From AG-12 sp027319585 (lineage in GTDB: Bacteria > Chloroflexota > Dormibacteria > Aeolococcales > Bog-877): a stretch of DNA of 64,000 nucleotides. The notes under the pieces are model-generated. The model was given only the letters and a program-made list of their open reading frames with translations, was not told the DNA's origin and ran no database searches. Location of the stretch: positions 1 to 64,000 of the forward strand of contig DAHVMY010000004.1 in assembly GCA_027319585.1 (NCBI GenBank), given 5' to 3'. Positions 45,182-52,949 of the stretch are shown in pieces; the first letter of the stretch is position 1, and each line of letters starts with the position of its first letter. A program made the position numbers and the translations under genes.

Positions 45182-45577
45182 ATGCAACCGCCGCTGCTGG
45201 CCACCCGCGACGCCCTGGAGGAGATCCGTGCTTGGAAGGCTCGGGTCCAGCAGCCCGACGCGGTTTTCCGCGTCGACGTGCGGCTGGGGGGGTGCCGGGG
45301 CTTCAAGCTCTTCTTCGATCTGGAGGAGGCGGCGGCCACCGATGACGTGGTCACTGAGGTGGAGGGCGTACGCATCGTCGTCCAAGAAGACGGACTCCCG
45401 CTGGTCGCGGGGTCGATCCTTGACTTCGAGGACAGCTACCGCGGGCGAGGCTTCCGGCTGGCGAATCCCAGGGCGCGCAACGCCTGCGGCTGCGGCACCT
45501 CCTTCATGGCTGACTACCCCGGACAGGCCGAACCAGAGTCGGAATTGGTGGTGGCGGAGGCTCCCACTCCTCACTGA
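45182..45577 (+). CDS. second A-type (HesB/IscA) carrier-like protein
   Basis: A 131-residue protein with the three Fe-S cysteines: LGGCRGFKLFFDLEE and ACGCGTSF. The first loop lacks the SGF pattern of ErpA (here RGF) and the sequence ends in an acidic tail. TACAAT 6 bases upstream of ATG 45182 suggests a leaderless message. It may serve specific Fe-S or Mo-Fe-S enzymes. Confidence 0.88.
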   Translation: MQPPLLATRDALEEIRAWKARVQQPDAVFRVDVRLGGCRGFKLFFDLEEAAATDDVVTEVEGVRIVVQEDGLPLVAGSILDFEDSYRGRGFRLANPRARNACGCGTSFMADYPGQAEPESELVVAEAPTPH

Positions 45578-45593
45578 CCCTGCCGCGCCCCGG

Positions 45594-45806
45594 TCAGTGA
45601 CGACGGCAGCGGATGGGGATCGTCCGCAAGATCCGACCGCGCAACTCGCCACCGGCCACCGGGGTCAGGAGTAGGGCCAGCACGATCCCGACCAGGATTC
45701 CCCGGCGGAAGCCGCGCAGATAGCGTCGCACCGGCCGGACGATCTCTTCGTCGACCGCGGTCAGGAACGCCCCTATCCGCTCCTCGGGAGAGCCCGTCCG
45801 ACTCAT
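45594..45806 (-). CDS. small single-span membrane protein
   Basis: A 70-residue protein with one hydrophobic segment (GILVGIVLALLLTPVAGG), flanked by Arg-rich stretches. ATG 45806 overlaps the stop of the YtxH-like gene (ATGA), so the two are translated together, probably as envelope-associated partners. Confidence 0.65.
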   Translation of the reverse strand: MSRTGSPEERIGAFLTAVDEEIVRPVRRYLRGFRRGILVGIVLALLLTPVAGGELRGRILRTIPIRCRRH

Positions 45807-46120
45807 GCGCCGCCGCCGTTGCGACTCGCCTGCGTCGGCAGACCCGCACCGCTCTCTGCCAGCCGGTGCCGGGCGGTGTGCACCACGGGCTGGACCATCC
45901 TGCCTGCCGAGTCGGCCGCATCCGCCACCACCCGGAGCGCGGGCTGAACTGTTCGCCATCCCGAGGCGACGCCGTTCGCCACGCGCTCGGCGCGGTGGCG
46001 ACTCCTGTGGTAGGTGGTCTCGATCGCCATCCGGGTGTCCCGGCCCGGGCGCGGCGCGATCAGGACCCCGATCACCGCGCCGGCCATGACTCCATGTGAG
46101 AATCCCTTCAAATATCCCAT
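45803..46120 (-). CDS. YtxH-like small membrane protein
   Basis: A 105-residue protein: a short N-terminal Gly/Ala membrane segment (KGFSHGVMAGAVIGVLIAP, then RPGRDTR, the YtxH pattern) and an amphipathic helix-rich rest. GGAGG is 5 bases before the ATG. YtxH proteins are stress-linked in Gram-positives. Confidence 0.72.
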   Translation of the reverse strand: MGYLKGFSHGVMAGAVIGVLIAPRPGRDTRMAIETTYHRSRHRAERVANGVASGWRTVQPALRVVADAADSAGRMVQPVVHTARHRLAESGAGLPTQASRNGGGA

Positions 46121-46291
46121 CGCTGCCTCCGAGCTTGGCTGGTCACGGACCTAATCAAAGCACGCCGCGGCCCCTCCGAGGGGATCCGGCTTGGAAGGTG
46201 CGCCAGAAAGCCCGCCACCCCGCCAACGTGAACCCCCGGGCGCCGACCCTGGGCTGACGGGGACGCCCTGCCCGGAGGGGCCCCGCGAGAT

Positions 46292-47062
46292 TCAGTAGAG
46301 AGCTGCGGCCAGCCGGCTCCGGCCCTCCACCACCGCGGGGTGGTCGGGACCTAGCTGCTCGAAGCAGTAAAGGCAGATTCGCCGCAACCGGTCACGCGCA
46401 TCACCGGAGTGGGAGGCGACCATGGTCGTCGCGCGGGCAGCAGCCTCGTCCCAGCGCTCGGCGGCCAGCTGCGCGAGCAGATCGGTGTCGCTCGGATCGT
46501 GACTCTGCTGCTGGCACAGCTCGGCCCAGGCCGCGAGCCCGTCACAGGTGCGGTCCTGAGGTGCCTGGCCGGCCACCTCGAGGGCCTCGGCACAATTCCC
46601 GTTCCGGATCAACAGCAGGGTCAGCGCCCGCCTGGCCGGCAGGTGGGACGGATCGAGGCTCAGCGCCTCCCGCAGCGAGGCTTCATCGCCCAGCTCAACC
46701 AGCCGGTCCGCCGGCGAGGGCAGGAGCCCACTCAAAAACGACCTCACCATGGTGGCGGGCTGAGCCCCAACGAACTCCGCCACGACCTCGCCGCCCCGAA
46801 ACGCCTTAACGGCCGGGATGCCGCGAACCTGATAGCGCTGCGCCAGTTCCTGGTTGGCGTCGACGTCGAGGGTGCGGAGCAGGACCGCCCCTTCCATGGA
46901 GTCCACCGCGGCCTCCAGCACCGGGCCGAGCTGCCGACATGGTCCGCACCAGCTGGCCCAGAAGTCGACCACCACCGGGACCTCCCGGGAGCGCTCGATC
47001 ACCTCTTGGGCGAAGGTCGACGAGTCGACCGCCATCCTTACCGCCGGGGCTGTGGGGCTCAT
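46292..47062 (-). CDS. thioredoxin-TPR protein (CnoX/YbbN-like)
   Basis: A 256-residue protein with an N-terminal thioredoxin domain (active site WCGPC, Cys39 and Cys42) and a C-terminal TPR-like helical region (~120-256), the arrangement of the holdase chaperedoxin CnoX. E. coli CnoX lacks the redox pair; here both Cys are present, so it may be redox active. It is 3 bases downstream of the hypothetical gene at 47066. Confidence 0.87.
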   Translation of the reverse strand: MSPTAPAVRMAVDSSTFAQEVIERSREVPVVVDFWASWCGPCRQLGPVLEAAVDSMEGAVLLRTLDVDANQELAQRYQVRGIPAVKAFRGGEVVAEFVGAQPATMVRSFLSGLLPSPADRLVELGDEASLREALSLDPSHLPARRALTLLLIRNGNCAEALEVAGQAPQDRTCDGLAAWAELCQQQSHDPSDTDLLAQLAAERWDEAAARATTMVASHSGDARDRLRRICLYCFEQLGPDHPAVVEGRSRLAAALY

Positions 47063-47065
47063 GGC

Positions 47066-47491
47066 TCAGGGGATCGGCCGGCGGCGGTCGTCGGTCTCGA
47101 CCACACCGGTCCCATGGGTGCACACACGATCGGCCCAGCCCAGATAGTTCTGCACGATCCTCACTGCCGAGGGAACCATCGACCGCCGCCGAGCCTCGGC
47201 GGTGTCAGCATGCACCGACAGCGCCGCATGGACGGCGGCGACGTGACGGAGGAACTCGTCGTGGGTGATCCGCGCCTCCCCAAGTGGGGCCCACAGGTCG
47301 GGAGGGAAGCCCAGCGCGCGCATCGCGCGCTGGGCGTCTCTCACATCGAATAGACAGGTCTTCCGTCGCCCGTCATGCAAGAACCCGCACTGCCAGGGGT
47401 CGTAAAGCGAATTACGAGCCGGCGGGAGGTCAGGATGAAGGCGCCGAAAGGGGCGCTGGACCGGCGGCTTGCCGACGGCCTGCGCCACCAT
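47066..47491 (-). CDS. hypothetical protein coupled to the cold shock gene
   Basis: A 141-residue protein without recognised domains: YDPWQCGFLHDGRRKTCLFDVRDAQ, then GFPPDLWAPLGEARITHDEFLRHVAAVHAAL. ATG 47491 overlaps the cspA-like stop by one base (TGATG) and its stop is 3 bases before cnoX, so it is embedded in an operon. Unknown function. Confidence 0.6.
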   Translation of the reverse strand: MVAQAVGKPPVQRPFRRLHPDLPPARNSLYDPWQCGFLHDGRRKTCLFDVRDAQRAMRALGFPPDLWAPLGEARITHDEFLRHVAAVHAALSVHADTAEARRRSMVPSAVRIVQNYLGWADRVCTHGTGVVETDDRRRPIP

Positions 47492-47688
47492 CAGGCTGCG
47501 CGAACGCGCCCCGCCCGAGGCCCCCTGGTGCTTGGCTCAATCTCAAACTCGACCTGAGCGCCGCGGGTCAGCTGCTCGAAGGCACCGCCCTCCACGCTGG
47601 AACGGTGGAAGAAGTACTCCACGCCATCCTCAGCGGCTAGAAACCCGAACCCGCGCTCATTGACTGACTTGATTGTTCCGATCGGCAT
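47491..47688 (-). CDS. cold shock domain protein
   Basis: A 65-residue CSD: GTIKSVNERGFGFLAAEDG contains RNP1-like GFGFL, and YFFHRSSVEGG contains RNP2-like FFHRS. It binds single-stranded RNA/DNA. GGGAG lies ~9 bases before ATG 47688, and an 11-bp hairpin sits in the presumed 5' UTR (47719-47753). Confidence 0.93.
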   Translation of the reverse strand: MPIGTIKSVNERGFGFLAAEDGVEYFFHRSSVEGGAFEQLTRGAQVEFEIEPSTRGPRAGRVRAA

Positions 47689-47718
47689 CTACCATCTCCC
47701 GTGCCGCTACGCGGCCAT

Positions 47719-47753
47719 CCTCGCGAGCCAAATCGATCGACCGGCTCGCGAGG
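47719..47753 (-). promoter_or_regulatory. hairpin in the cold shock gene leader
   Basis: Perfect 11-bp inverted repeat CCTCGCGAGCC (47719-47729) and GGCTCGCGAGG (47743-47753), loop 13 bases, 31-65 bases upstream of the start codon. No promoter has been placed, so its presence in the mRNA is inferred. Confidence 0.5.
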
Positions 47754-47897
47754 GAAGCGGCGTCGAACGGCCCCGCAAAATTGGCGCGAGGCAACTCGAA
47801 CTTTAGCACAACCGCCGATCGCGACGGCCCGCGCCCGATCGCCATTCCCCGATCTGGATCCCTGAATCGCGAAGGCAGAGCGGCCCCCTGGGAGCCG

Positions 47898-48080
47898 TCA
47901 GGGGCGGCGGTCGTCGGCCGCGAGCCAGGCGAGTCCGAAAGCGATCAGGGCCAATGCCATAGCCACCCCCTGTACCCATAGGTGGTTGCCTCCCTCGGTC
48001 CAGGAGAGCCCCAGGCCAATGAGGAAGAAGGCCGCCGCTGCGGCCGCCAGGTACAGTCGGGGGAGATGGGCCAAGCGCAC
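47898..48080 (-). CDS. small two-span membrane protein
   Basis: A 60-residue frame with two clear membrane segments (LYLAAAAAAFFLIGLGLSW and VQGVAMALALIAFGLAWLAA) and charged ends. GTG start. It is divergent to and overlaps the start of the transglycosylase gene by 15 bases. Amphipathic composition argues against chance, but no family is recognised. Confidence 0.5.
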   Translation of the reverse strand: MRLAHLPRLYLAAAAAAFFLIGLGLSWTEGGNHLWVQGVAMALALIAFGLAWLAADDRRP

Positions 48081-48803
48081 GACGGCACTCAGTTAACCAC
48101 GCCCAAGACCAGCCGCGGGCGTTGGCTGGTGGCGGCGGTGGCGTTGCTCGCGACCTGCCTCTACGCCATCACCTGGATCGCCACGCCGGATACCCGCGAC
48201 CTGACCACGCGTATATCCCGGCTCGACGCCGCCCACCACACCCGGCCGCTCCGGCCCGGGGAGGTGCCTCGGTACCTCGCGGATGCGCTGGTCGCCACCG
48301 AGGACTCCAGCTTCTACCAGGACCACGGCGTGAACGTCGAGGGGCTGCTCAGGTCCGCGGGCTACGACCTCCTTCATCTCTGCGAGTGTCAGGGGGGATC
48401 AACGATCACCGAGGAGCTGGCGGACGACATCTACATGGGCGGCACCGACCACTCCGTCTGGGGCCGGTGGTGGGACATCATCCTGGCCCTGAAGATCGAG
48501 GACCACCTGACCAAGACTCAGGTGCTGGACGCATTCCTGTCCGAGGTCTACCTGGGTGATGGAGCCGTCGGCGCGCTGCAGGCCAGCCGGGTCTACTTCC
48601 ATCGACCGTTGTCGACCATCACCCTCGCTCAGGCGGCGTTGCTGGCGGGCCTGCCCCAGTCCCCGAGTCTGCTCAACCCGCTCCGCCACCCCGCCGCGGC
48701 CCGAGCCCGGCGTGAGGATGTCCTGGAGCTGATGCAGCAGGACGGGTACATCACCGCATCCCAGGCTCGGGCCGCCGAGCGCCAGCCCCTGCTGCCGCCC
48801 TGA
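48066..48803 (+). CDS. monofunctional peptidoglycan glycosyltransferase (GT51)
   Basis: A 245-residue cell-wall enzyme with an N-terminal transmembrane anchor (~20-42) and the penicillin-binding-protein transglycosylase fold only. The catalytic Glu motif is ATEDSSFYQDHG; QGGSTITEELADDIYM and FLSEVYLGDGAVGALQASRVYF follow. The second motif has TEEL where most enzymes have TQQL. No transpeptidase domain is present. It polymerises lipid II; the ATG start is chosen by the signal anchor. Confidence 0.87.
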   Translation: MGQAHDGTQLTTPKTSRGRWLVAAVALLATCLYAITWIATPDTRDLTTRISRLDAAHHTRPLRPGEVPRYLADALVATEDSSFYQDHGVNVEGLLRSAGYDLLHLCECQGGSTITEELADDIYMGGTDHSVWGRWWDIILALKIEDHLTKTQVLDAFLSEVYLGDGAVGALQASRVYFHRPLSTITLAQAALLAGLPQSPSLLNPLRHPAAARARREDVLELMQQDGYITASQARAAERQPLLPP

Positions 48804-48823
48804 CCCTGCCCCACCTCATTGGG

Positions 48824-49816
48824 TCAGGCGGGATGGTCTGGGGGACGCTCCAGGAATCGCCAGGCATCCGCCAAGATCTGGTCCAGCCCCGGCTTGAGAG
48901 GATGCCACCCCAGCTCGTGCTCGATCCTGCCGCTCGAGGCGACCAGCACCGCGGGGTCCCCGGGCCGCCGCGGTGCGACCCGGATGGGGATGGGGCGGCC
49001 CGTCACCCGCCGGGCGGCCTCGACCACCTGCAGGACGGAGAAGCCCGCACCGTTGCCGAGGTTGTAGATCCGGTGGTCACCTCCGTGGTCCGGAGCCGGT
49101 CGGGCGATCGACTCCAAGGCCAGCAGGTGAGCGCGGGCCAGGTCCTCGACGTGAACATAGTCGCGGATGCAGGTGCCATCCGGCGTCGGATAGTCATCCC
49201 CGAACAGGACCAGTTCAGGCGCGAATCCGGACGCCACCCGCAGTAGGTTCGGGACCAGATGGGTCTCGGGTGAGTGCCTCTCCGTGGCCCCCGCCACGGC
49301 GCCGGCGACGTTGAAATAGCGCAGGCTGACGGCCAAGAGGCCATGGGCCACCGCCTCATCCCCGATCATCATGTCGACGGCCAGCTTCGACCTCCCGTAC
49401 GGGCTGGTCGGGGCGACTCGCGCCGACTCCGTGATCGGAACCGACTCCGGCTCGCCGTAGGTGGCGGCTGTTGAGGAGAAGACCAGACGCCGAACGCCAG
49501 CTGCCCTCATGGCGTCCAGGAGGGTCCTGGTTCCGCAAACGTTGGTCGACCAATACACCTCGGGCACCGCGACGGACTCCCCGACCAATGACCGGGCCGC
49601 GAAATGCATCACAGCACCAATGCCGCGCCGGAGCGCAGCCGTGAGCGCATCGCCGTCGGCAATGTCGGCCTCGATGAAGTCAACGGTGGCCGGGACCGCG
49701 TCCCGATGACCCGTGGCGAGGCTGTCGAGGACGACGGGCTCGTGGCCTGCCTCCATCAGGGCCCGGGTCACCACACTTCCGATGTACCCCGCGCCCCCCA
49801 AGACCAGGACCTTCAA
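48824..49816 (-). CDS. galE: UDP-glucose 4-epimerase
   Basis: A 330-residue SDR epimerase: VLVLGGAGYIGSVV cofactor loop, SSTAATYGEP with the catalytic Ser/Thr, and YGRSK with Tyr/Lys. TTG 49816 is the right start: GGAGGTGATC, a perfect match to the 16S 3' end, lies 8 bases before it, and the GTG at 49825 falls inside that site. It links glucose and galactose nucleotides for glycan synthesis. Confidence 0.94.
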   Translation of the reverse strand: MKVLVLGGAGYIGSVVTRALMEAGHEPVVLDSLATGHRDAVPATVDFIEADIADGDALTAALRRGIGAVMHFAARSLVGESVAVPEVYWSTNVCGTRTLLDAMRAAGVRRLVFSSTAATYGEPESVPITESARVAPTSPYGRSKLAVDMMIGDEAVAHGLLAVSLRYFNVAGAVAGATERHSPETHLVPNLLRVASGFAPELVLFGDDYPTPDGTCIRDYVHVEDLARAHLLALESIARPAPDHGGDHRIYNLGNGAGFSVLQVVEAARRVTGRPIPIRVAPRRPGDPAVLVASSGRIEHELGWHPLKPGLDQILADAWRFLERPPDHPA

Positions 49817-50051
49817 TGTGATCACCTCCGCTTCCGGGCGGCCTCCGCCGCCGCAGCCGGCGGGGTGGCTTCGTGACTGCAGCGAGCATCGTAAGGGGCG
49901 CGAGTTCGCCGCTCCTCGCCCACCCCCTCGGCCCCCCCGTCGGGCTGAGCCGACCCGACGACCTGAAGGACAGCCCTACCGACTAGACTGGCACACTGTC
50001 CTGCGACCGTACCCCTGGCTCGGTCTCACAGGGGCTCCGGAGGAGATCCGG

Positions 50052-50127
50052 GCCGAGGTAGCTCAGTTGGTAGAGCACGGGTCTGAAAAACCCGGTGTCG
50101 GCGGTTCGATCCCGCCCCTCGGCACCA
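50052..50127 (+). tRNA. tRNA-Phe (GAA anticodon)
   Basis: Cloverleaf with acceptor GCCGAGG/CCTCGGC, D-arm GCTCAGTTGGTAGAGC, anticodon loop CTGAAAA carrying GAA, T-arm GGCGG-TTCGATC-CCGCC, discriminator A and an encoded CCA (50125-50127). The accessory island starts immediately after it. Confidence 0.97.
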
Positions 50128-50238
50128 GTTTTTGATCTCAAAGCGCCCCCCAGACACCGACACCGGCCTGGCGTTTGATCCAACCGTTGATCCAACCCGG
50201 GTGGACGCCAGGAGACGTGCGTGGACGGTGAGAGCCCC

Positions 50239-50541
50239 TCACCCCTCGGCCAGAGCCGCCTCGATCGCCCCGATCGCGGTTCGCTGCATGGTCTCGGTGG
50301 CGTGGGAGTAGGTGTCGAGGGTGGTCCCGACGGTCGCGTGCCCCAGCATCTCGGACGCGATCTTGGGATGGACACCCGTGCCGAGCGTCACGGTGGCAGC
50401 GGTATGTCTCAGATCGTGGAACCTTATGGACGGCAGCCCGGCCTGAACCAGCAGGGGATGGAACGAGCGGCGCAGCATGTTCCCTGGATCCAGGGGCTCG
50501 GCCAAGGCGAAACTCCTGGTCGTCACGAATTGCGCGACGTC
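50239..50541 (-). pseudogene. C-terminal fragment of a tyrosine recombinase (integrase)
   Basis: About 100 residues of a phage-type integrase C-terminus. The catalytic motifs HDLRHT, LGHATVG (His) and the nucleophile Tyr in DTYSHA are seen, in that order. The N-terminal half is missing: an in-frame TAG at 50542-50544 cuts the frame, and plus-strand PLD-like coding begins there. It lies 110 bases after tRNA-Phe, the usual place for an element that integrated at that tRNA, and is now non-functional. Confidence 0.8.
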
Positions 50542-50542
50542 C

Positions 50543-50866
50543 TATGTGGTACAAGACGCCCTCGCCGCCGATGCCGACCGCGGGGTGGCGGTCGACGTTC
50601 TTCTCAATCCTCTGGGCTATGGTGCCAAGGGCGCGGCCTCCTGGCTATCGAACCGTCGAGTTCATGTCCGCTGGGCCCCGGACTCCCCCTACCTCCACGC
50701 CAAAGTGATCCTCTCCGCCACCGAAGGACTTGGCGGGAGTGCCAACCTCAGCTACCACGGGCTGAGCATCAACCGAGAGATGGACGCCATGGCGCCCGCG
50801 TCGCTGCTTCCCGCCGCATGGGCCTGGGGTACTGCCCTCTGGGCCAAGGGGACGCCGGCGGGCTGA
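50543..50866 (+). pseudogene. phospholipase D-like (HKD) gene fragment
   Basis: The plus-strand frame encodes a C-terminal HKD half-domain: GVAVDVLLNPLGYG, YLHAKVILSATEG, GSANLSYHGLSINREM. The N-terminal HKD motif is lost, replaced by sequence antisense to the integrase fragment. The C-terminus runs into the 50785-50872 repeat, which supplies its last ~27 codons. Likely an inactive remnant. Confidence 0.72.
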
Positions 50867-50872
50867 ACGGCC
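50785..50872 (+). repeat. direct repeat copy A (~88 bp)
   Basis: Matches 51519-51606 over its full length with roughly 85-90% identity by eye. The core TACTGCCCTCTGGGCCA is identical except for one base after it, and ACGCCGGCGGGCTGA is shared. Ends carry short inverted symmetry (GCCCGC / GCGGGC). It lies 6 bases after the PIN-toxin stop. Confidence 0.75.
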
Positions 50873-50877
50873 TGCGC

Positions 50878-51267
50878 CTAGACCTCTACGACCCGCAGAG
50901 CAGGAGCGAGGCGGCGCACGTCGGCCGCGTCCGAGGTTACGACGACATCACCGCGTGCCGTGGCGACCAGTGCGACCTGCCCATCAACCACATCGTACGA
51001 GCCCGTCGCCGCCAGTAGCCGGCCGACACCGAGAGCTGCCTCGCGATCCAGCGCGGGAACTTGGACGCGACGGTCCCCGATGAGTGCCCCGATCCGGGCC
51101 TGACGTGCCCCTCCGCGCCAGGTCTGGGCGAGCACCCCAGAGGGGATAGCCACCCCTCCTCCGCCCAGCGCCTCGCGCAAGAGCAACGCAACCTCCCGGC
51201 GTCCCCGCTCCAGGGCAAGGAGAGCTCCGCTGTCCAAGGTCAGTCCTCGAGGACGGCCTTGGCCCAC
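50878..51267 (-). CDS. PIN-domain toxin (VapC-like ribonuclease)
   Basis: About 129 residues from GTG 51267 (or ~120 from a TTG at 51237). The PIN pattern is LTLDSGALLALERG with the first Asp, a central Glu region, GSYDVVDGQVALVATARGDVVVTSDAADVRRL with the remaining acidic residues. It should cleave RNA. It starts within the end of the upstream antitoxin gene (28 bases with the GTG), the layout of a toxin-antitoxin pair, and is bracketed by two direct repeats. Confidence 0.85.
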   Translation of the reverse strand: MGQGRPRGLTLDSGALLALERGRREVALLLREALGGGGVAIPSGVLAQTWRGGARQARIGALIGDRRVQVPALDREAALGVGRLLAATGSYDVVDGQVALVATARGDVVVTSDAADVRRLAPALRVVEV

Positions 51268-51470
51268 GCCCGCTCGCTCTCCGTGGCCTCGCCGCCAGTC
51301 TCGGCCAGGATCGCATCCACGATGTCGTCGATGCGATCGTGCTGAGCGCGCTCGGCTACCACTTCGCTGACATAGGAGCTCAGGTTGGCGGCCCTTCCGG
51401 CTGCCACTTCGGCTCGTGCTTGGCGAAGCACGTCCTCAGGCATCGTGATCGTGACCTTCTGCGTTGCCAT
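51240..51470 (-). CDS. ribbon-helix-helix-type antitoxin
   Basis: A 76-residue protein. The N-terminal beta strand KVTITMPEDVLRQARAEV and helix NLSSYVSEVVAER fit a ribbon-helix-helix fold; the acidic C-terminus would wrap the toxin. A TAGGAT box (51477-51482, minus) ends 6 bases before the ATG, and CCAGTTCTGG (51491-51500) is a small palindrome that could be an operator. Confidence 0.85.
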   Translation of the reverse strand: MATQKVTITMPEDVLRQARAEVAAGRAANLSSYVSEVVAERAQHDRIDDIVDAILAETGGEATESERAWAKAVLED

Positions 51471-51476
51471 ACATTT

Positions 51477-51500
51477 ATCCTACCAGGAATCCAGTTCTGG
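51477..51500 (-). promoter_or_regulatory. promoter and possible operator of the PIN/antitoxin pair
   Basis: TAGGAT on the minus strand 6 bases before the antitoxin ATG, followed upstream by CCAG-TT-CTGG. Autoregulation by the antitoxin is typical for such pairs; this assignment is inferred. Confidence 0.4.
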
Positions 51501-51518
51501 ACCGCCCCGCACGCTGCA

Positions 51519-51606
51519 CGCCATGGTGCCCGCCGCCCTGCTGCCGGCCGCATGGGCGTGGGGGTACTGCCCTCTGGGCCACGGGGACGCCGGCGGGCTG
51601 AGGGGC
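51519..51606 (+). repeat. direct repeat copy B (~88 bp)
   Basis: Second copy of the repeat at 50785-50872, same orientation, with GCCCGCCG near one end and CGGCGGGC near the other. Together with copy A it brackets the PIN/antitoxin module (50878-51470). It lies 23 bases beyond the 3' end of the nucleotidyltransferase gene. Confidence 0.75.
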
Positions 51607-51628
51607 CAGGAAACTCAGCGGGCCGGGA

Positions 51629-52264
51629 TCAGCGCTTGAGGCTTCCGGGACCGCGCGGCCCAGTGTGCCTGCCTCGGAAGTTCGGTCCCATCGCCTCTGG
51701 CGGCTCTGGCTTATCCACCCCGAGGGACTCCCGCTCTGCCGGGAACATCTCTTCGACCAAGAAGCGCGTCTTGGGCAACAGGAGTTCTGGTGGGTACAGA
51801 CGCTCCACGACCGCGAGGACCTCGTCTCTCGTCTTGAGATCGAGCAACGTGGCGAGGTGGGCGATGTCTCCCCGGTCCTGCTCGGGCCGCGCAGCCAGCA
51901 GCTTCATCCCCAGCAGGAACTCTGGGGAGGCGGCGGTGACTCGTAGGCCTGGCACGTCAAGCACCTTGTTCGCGCCTGGGTCAGCGCCCGGCACAAAACC
52001 CCTGGCCGCGTCGTTGAGCCAGCCATGCGGCAGCCGAAGGTCATCGCCGACGATCTGGGCAGCCTTGTAGATCTCGTCAGTCGGTGCGAAGACGGCGTCG
52101 ATGTCGCGGGTCATCCGATCGGCGTCATAAGCAAGGACCATCGCCGCTCCCCCGACCAAGTAAACATCGCCAACCAGCCCTGCCGTGACCAGTTGTGCGC
52201 CTAACCGGGTCAAAGCCTCGATTGCTTGATCCCGGGTTAGGAACCCCGCCCCGCTCGCTGTCAT
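51629..52264 (-). CDS. nucleotidyltransferase-like protein of an HTH-linked pair
   Basis: A 211-residue protein: DVYLVGGAAMVLAYDADRMTRDIDAVF carries the GG...D-x-D core of MNT/AbiEii-type nucleotidyltransferases. LGMKLLAARPEQDRGDIAHL resembles the DUF6036 type. Its ATG overlaps the XRE stop (ATGA), so it is the second gene of a toxin-antitoxin-like operon. It may transfer nucleotides to tRNA or protein; the target is unknown. Confidence 0.82.
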   Translation of the reverse strand: MTASGAGFLTRDQAIEALTRLGAQLVTAGLVGDVYLVGGAAMVLAYDADRMTRDIDAVFAPTDEIYKAAQIVGDDLRLPHGWLNDAARGFVPGADPGANKVLDVPGLRVTAASPEFLLGMKLLAARPEQDRGDIAHLATLLDLKTRDEVLAVVERLYPPELLLPKTRFLVEEMFPAERESLGVDKPEPPEAMGPNFRGRHTGPRGPGSLKR

Positions 52265-52827
52265 CGCCGCTCCAGTCCCGCAGCTGTTACGAAGATTCCC
52301 CGCTTGGCAAAGGACCGAGGACTCTCGCGCAGGCTCGTGGGGATCCACGCTGGGGCGCCGGCGACGAACCACCAGGGCCGGGCCACGCGATCGGGATCCT
52401 GGGCCCAACCTGGGGCCGGGAGACCCCGCTGGAGGGTCAGGTGTTCCGCCAAGGCGGCCATGAGGGCATCCGTGGCGCTGTCACCGGTTGGGGCTGGCGC
52501 GTCAGCCACCACGAGAGCGGTATCGGCCGGGGTGCCCAGCGCTTCGTCGTCCAGCACCTCCCCCACCAGGCGCCAGGCCGCCGTGCTCCCGTCGGAGCGG
52601 CGCACCTCCGCCATAACGGGAGCCAGGGCTGTCAAGGAAGCCCAGCGGCGCCCTGCGGGCAGGCACGCCTCCACGAGCCGGTTGAACGTCCCCACATTGG
52701 GGACCAGCGCCCCAGACTCATACCGGCTCAAGGTCGCTGACGAAGTCCCCGCGCGGCGCGCGACCTCGCGCTGTGAGAAGCCGGCGCGTGCCCGTACAAA
52801 TCGGAGCCGAGAGCTTGCGTCCATCAT
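52261..52827 (-). CDS. XRE-family regulator/antitoxin
   Basis: A 188-residue protein. The N-terminal helix-turn-helix (RLRFVRARAGFSQREVARRAGTSSATLSRYESGALVPN) is followed by a ~120-residue helical domain with no recognised family. Upstream of the nucleotidyltransferase gene. The ATG at 52827 lies inside a perfect 9-bp inverted repeat (52825-52848), an obvious self-repression operator. Its HTH resembles the partial XRE gene at 1-140. Confidence 0.88.
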   Translation of the reverse strand: MMDASSRLRFVRARAGFSQREVARRAGTSSATLSRYESGALVPNVGTFNRLVEACLPAGRRWASLTALAPVMAEVRRSDGSTAAWRLVGEVLDDEALGTPADTALVVADAPAPTGDSATDALMAALAEHLTLQRGLPAPGWAQDPDRVARPWWFVAGAPAWIPTSLRESPRSFAKRGIFVTAAGLERR

Positions 52828-52848
52828 GCTATCGAGAATGATAGCATG
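52825..52848. promoter_or_regulatory. 9-bp perfect palindromic operator over the XRE start codon
   Basis: CATGCTATC (52825-52833) and GATAGCATG (52840-52848) with a 6-base spacer. The first three bases are the complement of the start codon. TATCAT and TAGCAT hexamers lie inside it, so bound protein would block both promoter and start. Confidence 0.75.
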
Positions 52849-52949
52849 CCCGAAACTCGTCCGATACCACTCAGCGGATCGGGTGCGCCCCTATGCAATC
52901 CCGAGCTGAGCTTTAAATCGCCCACTCCCAACCGCAGAGGGGTGCTCCA

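Noticed and set aside
48801..48826. TGACCC...GGGTCA inverted repeat between the transglycosylase and galE as a bidirectional terminator
   Set aside because: The stem is only 6 bp and has no T tract on either strand.
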